Positions 39,071 through 47,555 of a stretch of 64,000 nucleotides of DNA are shown here, piece after piece. Position 1 is the stretch's first letter, and every line of letters begins with the position of its first letter. The notes beneath the pieces are model-generated. The model was given only the letters and a program-made list of their open reading frames with translations, searched no databases and was not told the DNA's origin. The translations under genes were made by a program, and so were the position numbers. This stretch comes from Paenibacillus sp. RC334 (GTDB lineage: Bacteria; Bacillota; Bacilli; Paenibacillales; Paenibacillaceae), in assembly GCF_030034735.1 (NCBI RefSeq), contig NZ_CP125370.1, positions 2,790,001 through 2,854,000 of the forward strand. Direction: 5' to 3'.

Positions 39071-41587
39071 ATGATTGGTACTTGGCATTTTTTACTCAAA
39101 ACACCAGAAGCAAAATTGAAAATGCAGTTTATTATTGAGAAGCAGCCGACCTATAAATTATCTGTAGTAGTGGAGCCTGTTCCACTGCCGATTGAAATTA
39201 ATACAATTACAGTCAAAGAAAACGTTCTAACAGCTAATGGTACTTCCCCTCTTGTACCTGATGAACCCATTGAATTTGAACTTACCTTCGAAGATCAGGA
39301 GTTCTACGGCAAAATCAAACTTCCCTATCAGGAGGCATTCTCCATAAAAGGAGCTAAAGGACCGGGTCCCTCCCTTGCGGACGATCTAATTGCCGAGTTG
39401 GCTACTTATCGTAAGCAGGGTGTGAAGCAACGGAATGATGCCGAGATACGTCAGGCTGTAGAGGAGCTTCTTGGCAAAATGTCTGTCACTGAAAAAATCG
39501 GTCAGATGAGCCAATGTATGGCCTCCAATATTTCCTTGGGGTCTGAGATTGAATCCGATCCACCGGAAAAATTGATTACAGATGGTCGAGTTGGCTCTGT
39601 GCTTGGAGCTCTGGGAAGCAGTCGTGCGTTTGATCTGCAAAAAATCGCCGTAGAGCAATCCCCGAATGGGATACCATTGTTTTTTAACTTTGATGTAATA
39701 CACGGGTTTCAGACTATCTTTCCAGTGCCACTTGCCTGGTCTTGCAGTTGGAATATGGAAGCTATAAGAGGAGCCTGTGCCATCAGTGCCAAAGAAGCTA
39801 GTGCCAGTGGTATTAACTACAATCACGGTCCTATGGTGGACGTTACGAGAGACCCACGATGGGGTCGGGTCGTAGAAGGCGCAGGGGAGGACCCTTACCT
39901 GGGGAAATTGATTGCACAAGCACAAGTTGAAGGCTATCAAGGGAACGATTTATCTGATCCAGACACAATTATCGCTTGTTTAAAGCATTTCATCGCTTAC
40001 GGAGCTGCTGAGGCAGGACGGGATTACAATACGGTAGACATTTCGGAAGGAACCTTGCGTAACGTCTATTTACCTCCGTTCCAAGCAGGGATAGAAGCCG
40101 GAGCCGGATCAGTGATGAATTCCTTTAATATTTATCAAGGCGTTCCCGTAGCTGGAAACCGCTACCTCCTTAATGATCTGCTTCGCAAAGAGCTTGGTTT
40201 TGAAGGCGTATTACTTTCCGACTATGGTGCCATTGACGAGATTGTCGCACATGGTAACGCTAAGGACAGTAAAGAAGCGGCGAAGAAAGCTCTTGATGCT
40301 TCATTGGATATTGAGATGGTAACTCGTTCTTATGACCAGTTGGCGGATTTAATTGAACAGAATGTCGTTTTAGAAGAACAATTGAATGAGGCGGTACGAC
40401 GTATCCTGACCTTGAAGTATAAGATTGGAATTATGGATAACCCGTTTGGCTACATTCGTCCAGAGAAGGAACAGGAATATCACTTTAGTGCGAAGCATTT
40501 GGAAGAAAGTCGGCGTTTGGCAGAGCAATCCATCGTATTGTTAAAAAATAACGATGTTCTCCCGATTGCAAGCACAGATCAGAAGGTAGCCATAATTGGT
40601 CCTTTCGGTGATACTTCAGACCTGCTTGGACCGTGGCAGTATTCACGCTACACAGAAGAGACTGTTACACTTCGTCAAGGAATCGAACAACAAGGAATCT
40701 CCGGGTCTAATCTGCTGATTGAAGCAGGATGCTATGTAGAAGAAGCGATGGATGGAGGATTGGAGCGGGCCATTACAGCCGCAGAACAAGCAGACATCGT
40801 TATCCTTGCACTTGGCGAGAGTAGTGAAATGTCCGGTGAAGCCGCGTCTCGCATGGACATATCATTGCCGAAGGTGCAGCAAGAGCTGGCAGAGGCTATT
40901 GTGCGGATAGGTAAGCCCACCGTACTTGTGTTGACTAACGGGCGTCCCCTTGTGCTGGATTGGTTCGAGCGTCATATGGATGCCATTGTCGAAACTTGGT
41001 TCCTGGGTTCTCAAGCCGGGCATGCAATCGCCGATGTACTCTTTGGGAAATACAATCCATCCGGCAAATTGACGATGAGCTTTCCAACTCATTTAGGGCA
41101 AGTCCCGATGTACTACAACCATTTTAGTACAGGAAGACCTGTCACAGAAAAAAATAAAAGTGACAAGTTTTTTTCAAGATATATTGATGGTTCCAATGAA
41201 CCTCTTTACCCTTTTGGCTATGGTCTAAGCTATACAACATTTGAGTATTCTGAGATTCGCTTATCCCAAAAGCAGATGACTACTTTGGAGACGATTGTCG
41301 CCAGTGTTAAGGTCACAAATACTGGAGCGGTATCAGGTGAGGAAATCGTCCAGATGTACATTCAGGATGTATACGGTAGCGTGGTTCGTCCTGTAAAAGA
41401 ACTCAAGGGGTTTAAGAAGGTGACCTTAGCAGCAGGGGAAACACAAGAAATTCACTTCCATATTACTGAAGCAGATTTGGCGTATTGGAACGTGGACAAG
41501 GAGCTTGCAGCTGAACCAGGGGATTTCAAGGTTTATATCGGATCGAATTCCCGTGACGTGAAACAAGCCGATTTTGAACTCTCTTGA
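39071..41587 (+). CDS. Glycoside hydrolase family 3 beta-glycosidase with an extra N-terminal beta domain
   Basis: An 838-residue GH3 enzyme. Residues about 1-95 form an unusual beta-rich domain beginning MIGTWHFLLKTPEAKLKMQF, with an alternating-strand pattern reminiscent of a small lipocalin-like fold. The GH3 barrel (about 115-430) has KIGQMSQC, VTRDPRWGRVVEGAGEDPYL, KHFIAYG and nucleophile Asp384 in GVLLSDYGAI. The alpha/beta sandwich (about 460-690) and fibronectin-III-like end (SGEEIVQMYIQD, VKELKGFKKV) complete the family layout. No signal peptide is seen, so it works inside the cell. The ATG at 39071 has better spacing from AAAAAAGG than the one at 39062. A cre box is upstream. Linkage preference (glucoside or xyloside) cannot be read. 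Confidence 0.9.
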   Translation: MIGTWHFLLKTPEAKLKMQFIIEKQPTYKLSVVVEPVPLPIEINTITVKENVLTANGTSPLVPDEPIEFELTFEDQEFYGKIKLPYQEAFSIKGAKGPGPSLADDLIAELATYRKQGVKQRNDAEIRQAVEELLGKMSVTEKIGQMSQCMASNISLGSEIESDPPEKLITDGRVGSVLGALGSSRAFDLQKIAVEQSPNGIPLFFNFDVIHGFQTIFPVPLAWSCSWNMEAIRGACAISAKEASASGINYNHGPMVDVTRDPRWGRVVEGAGEDPYLGKLIAQAQVEGYQGNDLSDPDTIIACLKHFIAYGAAEAGRDYNTVDISEGTLRNVYLPPFQAGIEAGAGSVMNSFNIYQGVPVAGNRYLLNDLLRKELGFEGVLLSDYGAIDEIVAHGNAKDSKEAAKKALDASLDIEMVTRSYDQLADLIEQNVVLEEQLNEAVRRILTLKYKIGIMDNPFGYIRPEKEQEYHFSAKHLEESRRLAEQSIVLLKNNDVLPIASTDQKVAIIGPFGDTSDLLGPWQYSRYTEETVTLRQGIEQQGISGSNLLIEAGCYVEEAMDGGLERAITAAEQADIVILALGESSEMSGEAASRMDISLPKVQQELAEAIVRIGKPTVLVLTNGRPLVLDWFERHMDAIVETWFLGSQAGHAIADVLFGKYNPSGKLTMSFPTHLGQVPMYYNHFSTGRPVTEKNKSDKFFSRYIDGSNEPLYPFGYGLSYTTFEYSEIRLSQKQMTTLETIVASVKVTNTGAVSGEEIVQMYIQDVYGSVVRPVKELKGFKKVTLAAGETQEIHFHITEADLAYWNVDKELAAEPGDFKVYIGSNSRDVKQADFELS

Positions 41588-41640
41588 TCTCAAGGCTTTT
41601 ACAATAAACCAGGCATCTAAGCAGAAAGGCTGAATAACAA

Positions 41641-42999
41641 ATGGAACGAGAGCTAACAACCAGACAGTTGATTGGAGATGCTTTAGGACAATTTTCATTA
41701 AATGCTGTGACGATGTTGATGTCATTATTGATGTTCTTTTACACGGAAGTTGTAGGTGTTTCGGCAGGTCTTATCGGGACAATACTGTTATTAACCAAGG
41801 TCATTGACTCCGCAGCCGATATCGGTATGGGTTACATCGTGGACAGAACTCGCTCCAAGCATGGTCAAGCACGTCCTTGGCTATTATGGATGACCATTCC
41901 GATGTTCGTATTGACTGTACTGGTGTTCATTGTACCTAATATAAGCGACGGCGGGAAAATAGCATACATCGTTATAACGAATCTATTATTCTATATTTGT
42001 GTGATTACTCCGACTTCAATCCCTTATGCAAGTTTAATGGCATTAACAACGAGAAGCAATGAGGATCGCTCTATAATGGGCTTATTTCGGGCCGTCGCCT
42101 CATTTGTTTCGGGTGGTGTTGTCACAATTGCCTTTATTCCTGTAGTTAATATGTTAGGTGGAGGGCAAAAAGAATGGATCTTTTTAGCTTCGGTAATAGC
42201 ATTAATTTCATCTGTCGGAATTTTTATTGCCTATAAATCTACGAGGGAAAAATATAACACGGAACAATTAAAGGAAGAAGGGGAGATCAAGAAGACCCTT
42301 TCTCTACTGACAGGTGCAAAATTACTTTTTTCAAACAAATATTGGCTGGTCACTTTTTTGGTAGGATTCTTCACTAATATCTCATTTGGCATGGCTAGCT
42401 CATCTGGTATGTACTATGCCAAATACATCTGGGGTAATGTGAATTTAGTGGGAATCCTGGGTGCAATAACGCTTCTCCTAAATCTTTTTGTGTTTGCCAT
42501 TTCCGTCCCTATTATTAAACGTTGGGGTCAACGGAATACAGCTGTCGTCGGATTAATTGTAGGTATTGTAGGTAGCGTAGTTCGTATCATTGATCCACAC
42601 AGCATTACGATTGGTGTCATTGGATCTGCGTTGCAATCGTTCGCCATGATTCCCTTGATGGTCGTCATGATGCCGCTTATAACCAGTACGATTGAATATG
42701 GAGAATGGAAGCATGGTCAACGGATCGTTGGATTAACCAATAGTATTAATTCTCTGGGCAATAAGGTAGGTACGGCCCTTGGAACTGCGCTTATCGGCTG
42801 GCTTCTAGCCTGGGGACATTTTCAAGAAGGAGCAGCTGTGCAAACGGAGTCAGCAAATTCTATAATTATAGTTATGGGTATCTATGTTCCGCTTGTATTG
42901 TATATAATTATGGCCGTTTTGCTTTGCTTTTATTCCTTGGAGAAGCAATATACGCGAATATTAGATGATTTATCCAAAAGACGGAGTCCAATAGAGTAA
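41641..42999 (+). CDS. GPH-family glycoside/cation symporter
   Basis: A 452-residue, 12-segment transporter of the glycoside-pentoside-hexuronide family (MelB, XynP-like). Family marks are GDALGQFSLNAVTMLMSLLM, cited as GDALGQFSLNA, TKVIDSAADIGMGYIVDRTR with the cation-site Asp residues, and HGQARPWLLW. It imports glycosides by Na+ or H+ symport. It lies 53 bp after the first GH3 gene and 66 bp before the second, pointing to an operon in which it brings the glycoside in and the GH3 enzymes cleave it. Confidence 0.88.
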   Translation: MERELTTRQLIGDALGQFSLNAVTMLMSLLMFFYTEVVGVSAGLIGTILLLTKVIDSAADIGMGYIVDRTRSKHGQARPWLLWMTIPMFVLTVLVFIVPNISDGGKIAYIVITNLLFYICVITPTSIPYASLMALTTRSNEDRSIMGLFRAVASFVSGGVVTIAFIPVVNMLGGGQKEWIFLASVIALISSVGIFIAYKSTREKYNTEQLKEEGEIKKTLSLLTGAKLLFSNKYWLVTFLVGFFTNISFGMASSSGMYYAKYIWGNVNLVGILGAITLLLNLFVFAISVPIIKRWGQRNTAVVGLIVGIVGSVVRIIDPHSITIGVIGSALQSFAMIPLMVVMMPLITSTIEYGEWKHGQRIVGLTNSINSLGNKVGTALGTALIGWLLAWGHFQEGAAVQTESANSIIIVMGIYVPLVLYIIMAVLLCFYSLEKQYTRILDDLSKRRSPIE

Positions 43000-43065
43000 T
43001 TATGGTGTTGCTGAATTAACGAATGTACATCAATCGAATGTTAGAATATAGTAGGAGGCTTTTAA

Positions 43066-45546
43066 ATGATCTATAAAGATGCAAGTAAGTCGATTCATGA
43101 CAGGGTCACCAACTTACTTGAAAGGATGACATTAGAGGAAAAAGTAGCCCAGTTATTTTGTGCAACTGTAGAAGATGGAGAGGACAGTCTGGCTAAGCTG
43201 AAAGAAAGTATGAAGGACGGAATCGGCACTCTAAGCTGTCTTAACGTCTCCTTAACTGGCGATAATAAGAAAGATATTAATAAACTAAGAAGCATACAAA
43301 AATATCTTATGGAAGAAACAAGATTAGGCATTCCAGTGCTCATTCATAATGAGGGGATAGCAGGAGCCCAGATACCGGGAGCGACGACTTTTCCGCAATC
43401 TCTTAATCTGGCTTCAACTTGGGAGCCTGAATTGGCTCGGAAAATGGGTGAGGTCGTAAAAAGGCAGCTGCTGTCCTATGGTTTTAGGGCCGTACACTCT
43501 CCTCTTTTTGACTTGGGTAGAGATCCAAGGTGGGGAAGAATCGGCGAAACCTATGGAGAAGATCCTTATCTAGTTGCTCAAATGGGGGTGGGCTTTGTTA
43601 GCGGCATCCAAGGAGACAATGAAGTGATGTCTGCAGCCAAACACTTTGTCGGTTATGGAAATGCCGAAGGTGGCAGGAACGGTGGAGAACAGCAAATCGC
43701 AGAAAGAAGACTGCTGGACACGTATTGTTTCCCGTTTGAAGCGGCAATACATGAATCCAATCTGATGGGTGTCATGAATAGTTATGGCATCTTGAATGAC
43801 CAAGCAGTGTCTACGTCAAAATGGTTGCTGACAGACGTCCTCAGAGATAAATTAGGATTTAATGGACTAGTTGTTGCGGATTATGGCAGTATCAGTCATG
43901 CTAATTCACGGTATCGGGTGGCACAAAGCCCGAAAGATACAGCTATTCTGGCGCTTCAGGCTGGAATGGACGTGGAACAGCCTAATAACTATTGTTATAA
44001 GCACTTAGTTGAAGCGGTGAACTCAGGAGAAATTGAAGAGTCTTATGTTGATCGTTCCGTAAGAAGGGTTCTTGAAACCAAATTTAAGCTAGGCCTTTTC
44101 GAAAATCCTTATGCAGTTGGAGACTTCTTTGAAGAGATTAACAAGGTAGAGAATGAGGCTTTATCTCAAGAAATAGCGAAGAAATCCATTGTAATGGTCA
44201 AAAATGAAGATCATATTTTGCCATTAAAAAAGGAATTGAAAATCGCAGTTATTGGCCCGTCTTCAGACAACAAAACAAACTTTTTCGGAGGATATTCGTC
44301 GGTGGGTTCTGCAAGTACCCAAAGTAGTGATTTCGATAAATCCGAAGAAGATCACTATTTAAAAATAGCTTATGCTGGCGCCATTACTGAACATAAAGAT
44401 GCGTTCAAACCGTTGGGAATCGAATTTGAAGATCAACCCACACCGGAACAAAAAGAAATTATCATGAATTTAATAAAGCAAGGTCGAAGAGAGCATACTC
44501 CATCCAATAAAGTGTATGAAACGACGGAAGAATTCACGCAAATATTCTATCCGAATTGTAAATCCGTTAAAGACTTTTTGGAAGAAGAGTTTGGAAAAGA
44601 TAATGTACTACATGCACAAGGGTGTAATATTCTCCAACCTATTGATGGTGGGATAAATAAAGTTAAAGAAGCTGTCCTACAGGCGGATATTGTGATTGCT
44701 GTATTAGGTGGAAAAGAAAGTATGATTGATCCTGAGGCGACCTGTGGAGAAAATAAAGATAATAGCAATATTCATCTTGAGAAACCACAGTTGGAAATGA
44801 TGAAAGAAGTATTCAAGCTAAATAAACCGGTTATATCCATTATTATTGATGGCAGACCATTAGCAACCCCTTCTATAAGCGAACAAAGTAAAGCAGTATT
44901 GTATTCATGGCTTCCTTCACAGTCCGGGGCAGAAGCAATCATCAACATTCTGACAGGAAAAAGCAATCCTAGCGGAAAGTTGCCCGTAACTATTGTAAAA
45001 GAAACAAGTCAAATTCCGATGTATAACAGCAGATTGCCGTTCTATGTCGAAATAGATGACTGGGCTGAATTTATTGATCACAGCAAAAACACACCGCTAT
45101 ACCCATTTGGTCATGGATTAAGCTACACACAGTTTGAATATAGTGATTTGAGTCTGGACAGTACGGTTCAGTCCGATGGAGAATTGAGCCTGAGATTTAA
45201 GGTGAAAAATGTAGGAACATTTAGTGGTGATGAAGTTGTACAGGTGTATATGAGGGATTCTGTCAGCAGTGTTGTAAGGCCTGTTAAGCAACTTGTCGGG
45301 TTTACTCGTGTTAGCCTGGATGTTCAAGAAACAAAAGAAGTTACTTTTAAGGTAAATATGAAACAACTGGCCTTCCATGATTTAAACATGGATCAGATCG
45401 TGGAACCCGGGAAGATAGAAGTGTTTATTGGAGCTTCATCTCAGGATATTCGATTAAAAGGTGACTTTTGTATTGTTGGTGAGAAAATGATTATAAAAAG
45501 AAAGGTGTTTTCATCAAAGGTAACAGTAAACAAAACAGTGGAGTGA
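43066..45546 (+). CDS. Glycoside hydrolase family 3 enzyme (second paralogue)
   Basis: An 826-residue GH3 protein without signal peptide. Seen are MTLEEKVAQLFC, FDLGRDPRWGRIGETYGEDP, KHFVGYG, and nucleophile Asp272 in GLVVADYGSI, where the usual SDW is ADY. A long insertion (about 420-500), including EFEDQPTPEQKEIIMNLIKQ, lies inside the alpha/beta sandwich. The C-terminus has the FnIII-like VKNVGTFSGDEVVQVYMRD. It differs enough from the first GH3 to suggest another linkage or sugar, perhaps a beta-xyloside or arabinoside. AGGAGG precedes the ATG. Confidence 0.88.
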   Translation: MIYKDASKSIHDRVTNLLERMTLEEKVAQLFCATVEDGEDSLAKLKESMKDGIGTLSCLNVSLTGDNKKDINKLRSIQKYLMEETRLGIPVLIHNEGIAGAQIPGATTFPQSLNLASTWEPELARKMGEVVKRQLLSYGFRAVHSPLFDLGRDPRWGRIGETYGEDPYLVAQMGVGFVSGIQGDNEVMSAAKHFVGYGNAEGGRNGGEQQIAERRLLDTYCFPFEAAIHESNLMGVMNSYGILNDQAVSTSKWLLTDVLRDKLGFNGLVVADYGSISHANSRYRVAQSPKDTAILALQAGMDVEQPNNYCYKHLVEAVNSGEIEESYVDRSVRRVLETKFKLGLFENPYAVGDFFEEINKVENEALSQEIAKKSIVMVKNEDHILPLKKELKIAVIGPSSDNKTNFFGGYSSVGSASTQSSDFDKSEEDHYLKIAYAGAITEHKDAFKPLGIEFEDQPTPEQKEIIMNLIKQGRREHTPSNKVYETTEEFTQIFYPNCKSVKDFLEEEFGKDNVLHAQGCNILQPIDGGINKVKEAVLQADIVIAVLGGKESMIDPEATCGENKDNSNIHLEKPQLEMMKEVFKLNKPVISIIIDGRPLATPSISEQSKAVLYSWLPSQSGAEAIINILTGKSNPSGKLPVTIVKETSQIPMYNSRLPFYVEIDDWAEFIDHSKNTPLYPFGHGLSYTQFEYSDLSLDSTVQSDGELSLRFKVKNVGTFSGDEVVQVYMRDSVSSVVRPVKQLVGFTRVSLDVQETKEVTFKVNMKQLAFHDLNMDQIVEPGKIEVFIGASSQDIRLKGDFCIVGEKMIIKRKVFSSKVTVNKTVE

Positions 45547-45594
45547 TAAAAACTTTTAGTTAGTTATGATGTGTAAGTGATGCTAGACTAAAAA

Positions 45595-45648
45595 GTGGAC
45601 ACCTAGAAAGAATACGAGAACAAAATCGGATTCATTCTAGGTGTCCAC
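45595..45648. repeat. 14-bp perfect inverted repeat
   Basis: GTGGACACCTAGAA (45595-45608) and TTCTAGGTGTCCAC (45635-45648) flank 26 bp. It can form a strong hairpin after the second GH3 gene but lacks a T tail. The outer sequence resembles the end of some IS elements, and a 9-codon frame starting ATGAGTAAAAAT follows, so a solo insertion-sequence relic is possible. Confidence 0.5.
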
Positions 45649-45725
45649 ATGAGTAAAAATATGACAAAAAATTAAGAATAAAACCAATGTAAACTGTACA
45701 TACCTACATTGAATACCGCATGTTA

Positions 45726-45739
45726 AGATGGCGCTTTCA
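45726..45739. promoter_or_regulatory. cre box candidate
   Basis: On the minus strand TGAAAGCGCCATCT matches TGWAARCGYTWNCW except for one base. It lies about 33 bp before the sugar-binding lipoprotein start. Confidence 0.55.
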
Positions 45740-45771
45740 TGAAGTGGAAAAAAACATTGTGGGGGATAACA

Positions 45772-47262
45772 ATGAAAAAAAGAATGAGCTTAGTAAGTGC
45801 TCTTCTTGTCTTAATGCTGATATTATCCGCTTGTAGCGGTAATGATGTTGAAAAGGCAAAATCAGCCGATACTAAGGCAGATGGAACAGTGGAGTTAACT
45901 GTCGCATTTCCAATTTTCGGTGCTGCACCGAAGGATATCTCTCTCGTTCAAGATGCCATCAACAAAATCGCCCAGAAGAAAATTAATGTTACGGTTAAAC
46001 TATTGCCGATCGGCTTTGGGGATTGGCAGCAGCAAACGAATTTGATGTTTTCCAGTAATGAAAAGCTTGATTTAATTCCCACAATTTACAACTACAGTTC
46101 ATTAGTATCAAAAGGTCAACTTATTCCTCTAGATGAACTTCTGACAAAACAGGGAAAAGGAATTACCCAAGTGTTGGATCCAATCTATTTGGATGCTACA
46201 AAAGTTAAGGGCTCTATTTATGGCGTTCCTACCTTACGTGACATGGTCACCACTTATGGTATTGCGATGCGAAAGGACTTAGTTGATAAGTATAAAATTG
46301 ATGGTGCAGGAATTCGGACTATACAGGATATAGAGAGTGTATTAAAAACGGTTAAAGCTGGTGAACCGGATATTGCTCCATTGGTTCCGGGAGCTATAGG
46401 TGCTTCTATACTCGCAACCTATCAGACGTATGACTCTCTTGCTGACCAAATTGGTGTTTTGCCTGGTTATGATAATAATTTGAAGCTGGTTAATCTTTAC
46501 GAAACAGAAGAATATGCCAGTCAGCTTCAAATGGTTAGAAAATGGTATGAAGAAGGATTAATCCTTAAGGATGCCGCAACTAATAGAACGCCCAAATATG
46601 ATTTAATCAGATCAAAACAGGCTTTTGCATACTTGCTCCGTGTCCAACCTCAAACATATGAAGGTGAAACGCAAACCAGCAGCGTTCCTATGGAAGTCGT
46701 AGCATTCTCACATCCAGTATCCACAACATCAACGATAACCAATGTAATGTGGGGAATCCCGGTTAACTCGAAAACTCCTGAGAAAGCAATGGAATTCCTT
46801 AATCTAATGTACACAGATAAAGAGATTGCAAACTTGTTGATTTGGGGAATTGAGGGAAGACATTATGTAGTCAAATCCGAAAAGGTCATTGATTTTCCCA
46901 AAGGTGTAAACAGTCAAAATTCAGGTTATTATTTAAATACAGGATGGTTGTTCGGTAACCAATTTTTATCTTATGTTTTTAATGGGCAAGACCCTGACTC
47001 ATGGGAAAAAATCAAAGAATTTAACAAGTCGGCATATAAATCCAAAGCGCTTGGTTTCTCCTTCGACTCTACTCCTGTTAAGACCGAGTTTGCATCTGTG
47101 GGGAATGTTATCTCCCAATATGCTGTTCCACTTGAAACAGGGAGCGTTGAACCTGATAGAGTTCTGCCGGAGTTTATTGCAAAGTTGAAATCGGCGGGAA
47201 TGGACAAAGTCATCGCAGAGAAGCAAAGACAACTCAACGAATGGGCAAAGGCACGTAAATAA
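45772..47262 (+). CDS. Orphan sugar-binding lipoprotein with C-terminal DUF3502-type region
   Basis: A 496-residue lipoprotein. MKKRMSLVSALLVLMLILSA then Cys21 forms the signal segment and lipobox; the ATG at 45772 follows TGTGGGGG and is preferred to 45739, which would put 11 residues before a normal signal. The mature part is a solute-binding protein of the group with DUF3502 at the C-terminus (about 360-496: NTGWLFGNQFLSYVFNGQDP, FSFDSTPVKTEFASVGNVI). Such proteins normally sit beside LplB and YtcP permease genes; none is here, so it either feeds permeases coded elsewhere or is left over. A cre box candidate lies upstream and a terminator follows. Confidence 0.85.
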   Translation: MKKRMSLVSALLVLMLILSACSGNDVEKAKSADTKADGTVELTVAFPIFGAAPKDISLVQDAINKIAQKKINVTVKLLPIGFGDWQQQTNLMFSSNEKLDLIPTIYNYSSLVSKGQLIPLDELLTKQGKGITQVLDPIYLDATKVKGSIYGVPTLRDMVTTYGIAMRKDLVDKYKIDGAGIRTIQDIESVLKTVKAGEPDIAPLVPGAIGASILATYQTYDSLADQIGVLPGYDNNLKLVNLYETEEYASQLQMVRKWYEEGLILKDAATNRTPKYDLIRSKQAFAYLLRVQPQTYEGETQTSSVPMEVVAFSHPVSTTSTITNVMWGIPVNSKTPEKAMEFLNLMYTDKEIANLLIWGIEGRHYVVKSEKVIDFPKGVNSQNSGYYLNTGWLFGNQFLSYVFNGQDPDSWEKIKEFNKSAYKSKALGFSFDSTPVKTEFASVGNVISQYAVPLETGSVEPDRVLPEFIAKLKSAGMDKVIAEKQRQLNEWAKARK

Positions 47263-47282
47263 CATTTATATTGTATCTTATT

Positions 47283-47312
47283 CGGGCATGCAATTGCGTG
47301 CCCGTTTTTTTA
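47283..47312 (+). terminator. Terminator after the binding-protein gene
   Basis: CGGGCATGCAA and TTGCGTGCCCG pair with one G-T, and T8 follows. Confidence 0.85.
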
Positions 47313-47555
47313 ATAGGATGGTCGGCAAAGTGCTAATCGGAAGTCGGTGAAATGGTAGAGGATATAGTGGCAGATCCAATAAAATGGGCTTAGAATTGAT
47401 AGTTTTACCGATGATACAACGAACCAAAGTATTCATATGAACCTTAGGCTTATTCAGTACGACGAACGTCAATACGTGCACGTTCCAGGTACTTATGCGG
47501 TTCGGTGATACTATTATTTCATAAAGGACATACAATTAAAAATTTTTAAGAAAAG

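Noticed and set aside
39386..39940. 184-codon minus-strand frame inside the first GH3 gene
   Set aside because: Antisense shadow; the residues show no domain and the plus strand carries GH3 motifs here.
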